A stretch of DNA of 20,951 nucleotides from Hyphomicrobiaceae bacterium (GTDB lineage: Bacteria > Pseudomonadota > Alphaproteobacteria > Rhizobiales > HXMU1428-3): assembly GCA_028285025.1 (NCBI GenBank), contig JANQQH010000138.1:1-20951 (forward strand), written 5' to 3'. Of this stretch, positions 16,285-20,951 are shown piece by piece. A program made the position numbers and the translations under genes. The notes beneath the pieces were generated by a model, which was not told where the DNA came from, made no database searches, and saw only the letters and a list, made by a program, of their open reading frames with translations. Within the stretch, counting starts at the first letter, position 1. Each line of letters starts with the position of its first letter.

Positions 16285-16640
16285 TCAAACCTCCTTAATT
16301 TTCACGAAAGATATGTCGCCTTTACGCTTATTATTTATTGCTTAACTTGATTTTTATGTTCTTTTTTTCTTACCCAAGCATCAGGCTCTACTTGTTTATA
16401 CCAGCAACTGTCTTGGCGACAATGATCTATATCGATTTACGCGACTTAACGCAAACCTGCTACAACATCTTGCGCAATTATCTCCTCATTGGTCACTTTC
16501 AATTGTTGCTCGCACCGGATCGCTCTGAAATAGTGCAAAGGTGTCTTGCCCCCCTTTAACACCAAAACTGGCTTTCAACTAGATTCTTTACAAGATTGAT
16601 TTTGGACAGGACTGGGCAGCACAGCCAGTCAAGTGGAGGC
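16285..16640. other. Spacer between esterase and glutamate-synthase-like genes
   Basis: No convincing gene. A 73-codon plus-strand frame from a TTG at 16338 lacks a ribosome binding site and known motifs. A small stem GACTGG (16610-16615)/CCAGTC (16625-16630) lies 11 nt beyond the stop of the next gene on the minus strand, but has no T tract. The promoter of the esterase gene must lie here. Confidence 0.45.
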
Positions 16641-18137
16641 TTAATTTACACTTGGATAGAGTTCTTCAAATGGCACTGCAATACCTGTGTTTTGCACGAT
16701 ACGACAATGATGACGATCTAACGCCCGCACATGGGGCACCCCGCAAGAGTTGGCAATCAAACCTGAACCGTAATGAATTTTGCCAACAAAATTAGCCACT
16801 CTCAGCGCCTTGTTTGCCGGGTCAAGACCTTTTTGCAGTCTTCGGTCATGGGTTGTTATGCCGGTGGGGCAGGTGTTTTTGTTGCACTTTAAAGCTTGAA
16901 TGCAGCCCAACGCAAACATAAATCCTCTGGCTGATACCACCACGTCAGCGCCTGCGCAATAGGCCCATGCCACATCAGCTGGGGTAATAAGCTTGCCAGA
17001 GGCAATCACTTTAATGCGGCCTCTCAAACCATGCCTGTTTAATTTGTCTACCACCAAAGGCAAGGCTTGGCGTATGGGCAGGCCAACATTGTCAATCAAT
17101 GGCATCGGGGCAGCACCGGTACCGCCATCGCCAGAATCAATGGTGATAAAATCTGGAGCTGCTGCCAAACCGGCTTGACTAATCGCATTGGCCAGCTCAT
17201 CAAACCAATTGGCAGAGCCAACCACCATCTTAATGCCAACCGGTTTGTTGGTTAGTCGTTTAATGTTAGCAATAAATGACAATAAATGCTCAATGCTATC
17301 AATCTCAGGGTGACGGTTAAAAGAAATAGAGGGTTCACCCGGCTTAATACCGCGAATGCGTGCAATTTCTTGGGTCACTTTTTCACCTGGCAAAATTCCG
17401 CCCTTGCCTGGTTTGGCCCCTTGAGACAATTTAATCTCAAACATTTTGATATAAGGAAAACCGCCCAGCTCTTTTAGTTTTTCCTCATCAAGCTGGCCTT
17501 GAGCATCACGCACCCCATATTTGGCCGTGCCGATTTGAAAAACAATATCGGCGTTGCCATGCAAATGATAGGGAGACAAGCCGCCCTCTCCAGTGTTCAT
17601 CCAACATCCAGCCAGTTCAGCGCCTTTAGAAAGGGCTTTGACGGCTGGGCTTGAAAGCGCGCCAAAACTCATTCCAGAAATATTGATGATCGATTTCGCC
17701 TGATATGGGTTTGGACAATCAGGTCCAAAAACGATAGCTGGTGGCTCTTGTGCATCTGCATCAAGCAACGGGAAGGGGCTGTTGTTAAAAATTACCGTGC
17801 CGGTTACCTCAAGGTTCTTGGTTGAACCAAAAGCAACTGTGTTATCAACGCCGCGCGAGGACTTATAGACCCATTCACGCTCGGCCCGGTTAAAGGGCAT
17901 TTCCTCTCGGTCCATAGCAAAGAAATACTGCCTAAAAAATTCACCCAACTCGCTAAAAATATAGCGAAAGCGTCCAATCACTGGATAGTTATAGCGAATG
18001 CTATCGCGGGTTTGGTTTTTATCGATGATAAACAGAACTATGGCATACAGCACCAACAGGCCCAGAATGAAAATAAACAAAGCTGATAGAGAAACCAGCC
18101 CAACCATTGCGTATTGAAAAAAGATATTCATGCTCAT
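16641..18137 (-). CDS. Membrane-anchored FMN-binding glutamate synthase-like protein
   Basis: A 498-residue protein with an N-terminal membrane helix (about 9-39) followed by a glutamate synthase FMN-binding barrel (COG0069). Motifs include INISGMSFGALS, the glycine-rich DSGDGGTGAAP and ASGKL phosphate-binding parts of the barrel, and a 3Fe-4S cluster motif C412-x5-C418-x4-C423 (CIQALKCNKNTC). It lacks the glutaminase domain of full-length glutamate synthase, so it cannot by itself use glutamine in the usual way; family members are annotated as FMN-binding glutamate synthase family proteins with unproven reactions. ATG 18137 is chosen over the frame's opening at 18167 because GGAGG lies 8 nt before it. 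It is transcribed alone, with a terminator of the OmpA-like gene upstream. Confidence 0.92.
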   Translation of the reverse strand: MSMNIFFQYAMVGLVSLSALFIFILGLLVLYAIVLFIIDKNQTRDSIRYNYPVIGRFRYIFSELGEFFRQYFFAMDREEMPFNRAEREWVYKSSRGVDNTVAFGSTKNLEVTGTVIFNNSPFPLLDADAQEPPAIVFGPDCPNPYQAKSIINISGMSFGALSSPAVKALSKGAELAGCWMNTGEGGLSPYHLHGNADIVFQIGTAKYGVRDAQGQLDEEKLKELGGFPYIKMFEIKLSQGAKPGKGGILPGEKVTQEIARIRGIKPGEPSISFNRHPEIDSIEHLLSFIANIKRLTNKPVGIKMVVGSANWFDELANAISQAGLAAAPDFITIDSGDGGTGAAPMPLIDNVGLPIRQALPLVVDKLNRHGLRGRIKVIASGKLITPADVAWAYCAGADVVVSARGFMFALGCIQALKCNKNTCPTGITTHDRRLQKGLDPANKALRVANFVGKIHYGSGLIANSCGVPHVRALDRHHCRIVQNTGIAVPFEELYPSVN

Positions 18138-18187
18138 CGCATCACCCTCCTTACAATCAAGCAGCATTATTTATTATTATGTCAGAT

Positions 18188-18232
18188 GTTACACACAAGA
18201 GCCCTCGCAGTCACTTGACTTCTTTGTGTAAC
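18188..18232. promoter_or_regulatory. Inverted repeat upstream of the glutamate synthase-like gene
   Basis: GTTACACA (18188-18195) and TGTGTAAC (18225-18232) are exact reverse complements separated by 29 nt. They lie 51-95 bp upstream of the ATG, on the gene side of the OmpA terminator, a reasonable place for an operator or promoter-proximal site. No regulator is recognised. Confidence 0.35.
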
Positions 18233-18244
18233 CTTTGTGAGCAC

Positions 18245-18277
18245 AAAAAAAGCGACTGCCTGCACAGTCGCTTTTTT
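18245..18277 (-). terminator. Strong rho-independent terminator of the OmpA-like gene
   Basis: GCGACTG (18252-18258) pairs with CAGTCGC (18265-18271) over a 6-nt loop, flanked by seven A on the left and six T on the right. Read on the minus strand it is a GC stem followed by a run of T, 30 nt past the OmpA-like stop. The A/T flanks make it potentially bidirectional. Confidence 0.9.
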
Positions 18278-18306
18278 CAATTTTACCACTGGTGCTGTTA
18301 ATTTTA

Positions 18307-18933
18307 TTAGTGACTTAAGTTCGTCACTTGTACACGGCGGTTTTCACCAGATTCTGGGTAATCAATATCCTTCAGCTCTTCTTCACCAAAGCCTACGGCA
18401 ACCAATTTTGCGGGCTCAATATTAAAGCTTTCCATTAAAAAATGTTTCACAGCTTTGGCGCGTCTTTGGCTCAAAGTTAGGTTGTAATGGTCACTGCCAC
18501 GTGCATCGGTGTGCCCACCGACTAAAAACGTGCCGGCTTTTAAATCTTTATGCAAAAGCGCTTGGCCAAGCTTGACAAGTGTGGGAATGGATTGGGGGGT
18601 GATTTTGGCGGAATTATAGTCAAAATAAATTGTCAAATCGATGGTTGGCAATTTATATTTCTCGACAATCTCCACCAAATCTTTGCGGTCTTCATGGGTA
18701 TGTTCTTCAACCTTTTTCTTAGCAACTTCAATCACCAATCCTCTGGTTCTTACCCTTTCTTTATCCACACCGCCGCCAAGGCCACGTGTTAATTTTTTAA
18801 CCGGTTTTGCCTTAAGGCTGCGTACCAATTGGTCTTTACTAAGGCTCTCTTCAGCCAACAAAGAAACAGAACTTGGGACAACCAACACACTGGCTAAAAG
18901 CCCTGCGGCCAACAATGAAAATGTCTGTTTCAT
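18307..18933 (-). CDS. OmpA family protein (peptidoglycan-binding C-terminal domain)
   Basis: A 208-residue exported protein: signal peptide about 1-27, a charged linker with a GLGGG patch (50-56), then an OmpA C-terminal domain (about 97-205). Signature elements are IDLTIYFDYNSAKI, GGHTDARGSDHYN and LSQRRAKAVKHFL; D143 and R158 match the positions that bind diaminopimelate in peptidoglycan. No beta-barrel is present and no lipobox cysteine is seen, so it is probably periplasmic and wall-associated. ATG 18933 has a clear GAAGGAG 6 nt upstream. It ends at a strong terminator and appears monocistronic. Confidence 0.93.
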   Translation of the reverse strand: MKQTFSLLAAGLLASVLVVPSSVSLLAEESLSKDQLVRSLKAKPVKKLTRGLGGGVDKERVRTRGLVIEVAKKKVEEHTHEDRKDLVEIVEKYKLPTIDLTIYFDYNSAKITPQSIPTLVKLGQALLHKDLKAGTFLVGGHTDARGSDHYNLTLSQRRAKAVKHFLMESFNIEPAKLVAVGFGEEELKDIDYPESGENRRVQVTNLSH

Positions 18934-19145
18934 TATTTTCTCCTTCTCGTCAAAAATCCTGTCACTTAATAAATAAGCAATAATCTTATTTGGTAAATTT
19001 AAAATCTAATGCAGATTATACAGTCCAAAATGGCTTTCTGCAAAACCTTAAAAATTAAATATTTGTCATGTTCTTGTTACAGTATGCTGTTGATTTAAAA
19101 AGCAATCCTGCATTCTCACATTAACAAAATTTAATACAATAAAGC

Positions 19146-19175
19146 TTGCCAGGTAAAACATCTCACGTTTACTAT
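19146..19175 (+). promoter_or_regulatory. Possible sigma-70-type promoter of the cytochrome gene
   Basis: TTGCCA (19146-19151) and TACTAT (19170-19175) are separated by 18 nt, with 147 nt to the cytochrome ATG. A TATAAAAT at 19211-19218 is an alternative -10 without a good -35. The spacer 18934-19322 otherwise has no gene. Confidence 0.25.
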
Positions 19176-19241
19176 GGGAGCTGGAAAATAAAATAGATGC
19201 TAAGAAATACTATAAAATTAGAATGCTGTTTAATTAAGCCC

Positions 19242-19258
19242 TTGGCAATAAATGCCAA
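19242..19258. promoter_or_regulatory. Palindrome TTGGCA-N5-TGCCAA upstream of the cytochrome gene
   Basis: A perfect 6-bp inverted repeat with a 5-nt spacer (ATAAA), 64 nt before the cytochrome ATG. It has the size and symmetry of an operator for a dimeric regulator, or could be a leader hairpin. No specific regulator is recognised. Confidence 0.4.
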
Positions 19259-19271
19259 ACATGACATCCGC

Positions 19272-19293
19272 CTTGCTATTCACGAATAGCGAG
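19272..19293 (+). promoter_or_regulatory. 9-bp hairpin in the cytochrome gene leader
   Basis: CTTGCTATT (19272-19280) pairs with AATAGCGAG (19285-19293) over the tetraloop CACG, with one T-G wobble. It ends 16 nt before the Shine-Dalgarno GAGGG (19310-19314), so it could influence ribosome access or transcript stability. Confidence 0.5.
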
Positions 19294-19322
19294 CGGCCAA
19301 GGCAGACATGAGGGACATGACA

Positions 19323-20951
19323 ATGAAACCATCGCAAGACCCAACCTTTAAACCATCATTTATAATTCCCTTAAAACGATTTACAGATTTCAAGTTTGCA
19401 GCTCTAGCCCTAATTGCTTTTGGTACAAACGCCTTCATCTCTAGCCCGGTGATGGCGCAAGTCGATTTGAAAAATGGGGAATATATGTTCACCATTGCTG
19501 GCTGTGGCTCTTGCCATGGTCAGAAGGGAGATCCGAAAAAACTTACTGGTGGTTATGAAATCAAAACTGAATTTGGCACATTTGTCACCCCTAATATTTC
19601 TCCTGACCCTAAATTTGGTATTGGTAAATGGAGCAAGGGTGATTTTTATGCTGCCTTAAAAGAAGGCATATCACCGCGCGGTAGCCATTATTATCCTTCT
19701 TTCCCTTACAGCTCTTATGCTGGCATGACCAAAAAAGATATTTTTGATATTTACGATTATATCAAAACCTTGCCAGCCATCGCGATTAAGTCTATCGAGC
19801 ACAAGCTTTCTTTCCCTTACAATTTGCGCGGCAGTGTTGGCCTTTGGAAAATTGCCGCGGCCTTACCGGACAGATTCACCCCGACAGTTGGTGAGAGCGA
19901 TGTTTATAACCGCGGTAAATATCTGGTTGAACATGTTGCGCATTGCGGTGAATGCCACACGCCGCGCTCGTCCCTATTTCAAACGCTTGATCAAAATCGT
20001 CGATTTGAAGGCACTGTGTTAAACGGGGAAAATGTGCCAGGCATTACGGCCAAAAAACTGCAACGCAAAGGCATAGATGCTTTTTTGAAAAGCATGACCG
20101 AAGGGCTTACCTTGCGCGGTAAACCAATGGACTCTAAAGGCATGCTAAAAGTGGTCGATAATATGAAAAAATTATCGAAGGAAGACCACCAGGCTATTTA
20201 CACCTATCTTACTGGCACAGAAGCCATTGTTACTGAGTATAAAGTTGAACCTATTGCTTTAACCGAAACTACGGTTATCGCCTCAACAGATAATGTGCTG
20301 ACCAACGAAACGGAACAATTTTTTGCAAAATATTGTAATTCTTGCCACGCCGCCTCATCTGGCAAAGATGCTGCAAAAAAAGATTTTACCTATGTCAACT
20401 TACAATCACTTGCCAGTGACATCTCATTGGTCACCCCTGGCAATCCAGATAAATCAGATATTTACTTATCTGTGAAAGACGGCACCATGCCCAAACATGG
20501 TGAGCGCCCCACAGCAAAAGAAGTTGCCGCCCTTTACCAATGGATCAAAGACCTTAAACCTGAAGAAGAAAAGATTGTTAAAACCGGTGGTGAAGATGAG
20601 GGGGAAGAAACTGGGCAACCTGAACAACAAGTTGCTGAACGTGAATTCCTAACAGATGAGGCCATCCACAAGGCTGTCTTAAACGACCTGGTCAACCTGT
20701 CAGAATTTGAACGCAGTGAAACGCGCTATATTAGCCATGCGCATCTTTATAACGCGGCGCCAAAGACAGCGACCCCAGAACAGCTTGAAGCCAATTTGAG
20801 ATACTATACGTTGGCTACAGCTAAGTTGATCAATTCTGTTTCCTATGCGCCAACTCTGCATAAGCCTGTTGTGGTTGAGGGCACCAATGGCACAGTTCTG
20901 CGCATTAACATTGGCGACTTAAAATGGAATGATCGCATCTGGGCAGAAATT
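19323..20951 (+). CDS. Tri-haem c-type cytochrome with unrecognised C-terminal domain (3' end outside window)
   Basis: The frame is open for 543 codons to the window edge. A signal peptide with hydrophobic core (about 24-40, ending PVMAQ) directs export. Three CxxCH haem sites are present: C61-GSCH, C208-GECH and C338-NSCH. The first two domains, with FVTPNISPDPKFGIGKWS, YYPSFPYSSY and HCGECHTPR, resemble the cytochrome subunit family of membrane alcohol dehydrogenases. The third resembles a single-haem domain of the planctomycete-cytochrome type, with PGNPDKSDIY and GTMPKHG. An acidic linker (about 420-440) leads into a further segment with SETRYISHAHLYNA and ending NIGDLKWNDRIW, which I cannot assign. 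ATG 19323 is preferred because GAGGG lies 8 nt before it; in-frame ATGs at 19317 and 19308 are possible. Confidence 0.9.
   Translation, partial: MKPSQDPTFKPSFIIPLKRFTDFKFAALALIAFGTNAFISSPVMAQVDLKNGEYMFTIAGCGSCHGQKGDPKKLTGGYEIKTEFGTFVTPNISPDPKFGIGKWSKGDFYAALKEGISPRGSHYYPSFPYSSYAGMTKKDIFDIYDYIKTLPAIAIKSIEHKLSFPYNLRGSVGLWKIAAALPDRFTPTVGESDVYNRGKYLVEHVAHCGECHTPRSSLFQTLDQNRRFEGTVLNGENVPGITAKKLQRKGIDAFLKSMTEGLTLRGKPMDSKGMLKVVDNMKKLSKEDHQAIYTYLTGTEAIVTEYKVEPIALTETTVIASTDNVLTNETEQFFAKYCNSCHAASSGKDAAKKDFTYVNLQSLASDISLVTPGNPDKSDIYLSVKDGTMPKHGERPTAKEVAALYQWIKDLKPEEEKIVKTGGEDEGEETGQPEQQVAEREFLTDEAIHKAVLNDLVNLSEFERSETRYISHAHLYNAAPKTATPEQLEANLRYYTLATAKLINSVSYAPTLHKPVVVEGTNGTVLRINIGDLKWNDRIWAEI

Noticed and set aside
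16338..16559. Plus-strand 73-codon ORF with hydrophobic start
   Set aside because: TTG start, no ribosome binding site, no recognisable domain, and located in a promoter spacer.
1..20951. CRISPR array, tRNA/rRNA genes, insertion sequences or toxin-antitoxin pairs
   Set aside because: No regularly spaced repeats, no T-arm/cloverleaf pattern, no transposase motifs and no paired small antitoxin/toxin genes were found on reading both strands by eye.

Overview
The window looks like chromosomal core sequence of an alphaproteobacterium, most likely of the order Hyphomicrobiales (Rhizobiales). Evidence: a RegB/RegA (ActS/ActR) redox two-component pair beside a divergent Sco (SenC) gene; the neighbouring genes maeB, mutS and glnD; an HNH endonuclease of the kind common in this order; and intergenic repeats with a CCAAAAGTGG(N)ACCGGTTTTGG core that I associate with this group. 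Base composition is moderately AT-rich by eye, and I found no tRNA, rRNA, phage, CRISPR or insertion-sequence genes.

Layout. Positions 1-471 (-) hold the N-terminus of a Lon-like AAA+ protein that runs off the left edge. Positions 472-886 are a spacer with a composite repeat. Positions 887-2915 (-) encode RegA and RegB, with sco (+) divergent at 3133-3762. Positions 3763-4167 contain a GC-rich, hairpin-rich block of unknown nature. A YgjP-type metallopeptidase gene (+) follows at 4168-4938. Positions 4939-6523 form an AT-rich strip with a small orphan ORF, a secreted fasciclin-domain protein (-) and a second GC-richer block next to maeB. Then come maeB (-), divergent mutS (+) and glnD (+), convergent with an HNH endonuclease (-), a carboxylesterase (-), a membrane-anchored FMN-binding glutamate-synthase-like protein (-) and a secreted OmpA-like lipoprotein-type or periplasmic protein (-). 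The right edge cuts a tri-haem cytochrome c gene (+).

How the genes fit together. RegB/RegA senses redox or quinone state and controls respiratory and other energy genes, and Sco supplies copper for cytochrome oxidase assembly, so the left third is a respiration-control cluster. The tri-haem cytochrome c at the right edge is also an electron carrier, but nothing here links it to RegA. MaeB supplies NADPH and pyruvate, GlnD senses glutamine for nitrogen control, and MutS does mismatch repair; these share a location rather than one pathway.

I see no obvious new defence or mobile system. The parts most worth a second look are intergenic: two GC-rich blocks (about 3802-3974 and 6359-6523), the paired 46-bp repeats (588-689), and long perfect inverted repeats upstream of regA, between regB and sco, and next to maeB. 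Among proteins, the unusual C-terminal part of the tri-haem cytochrome stands out.
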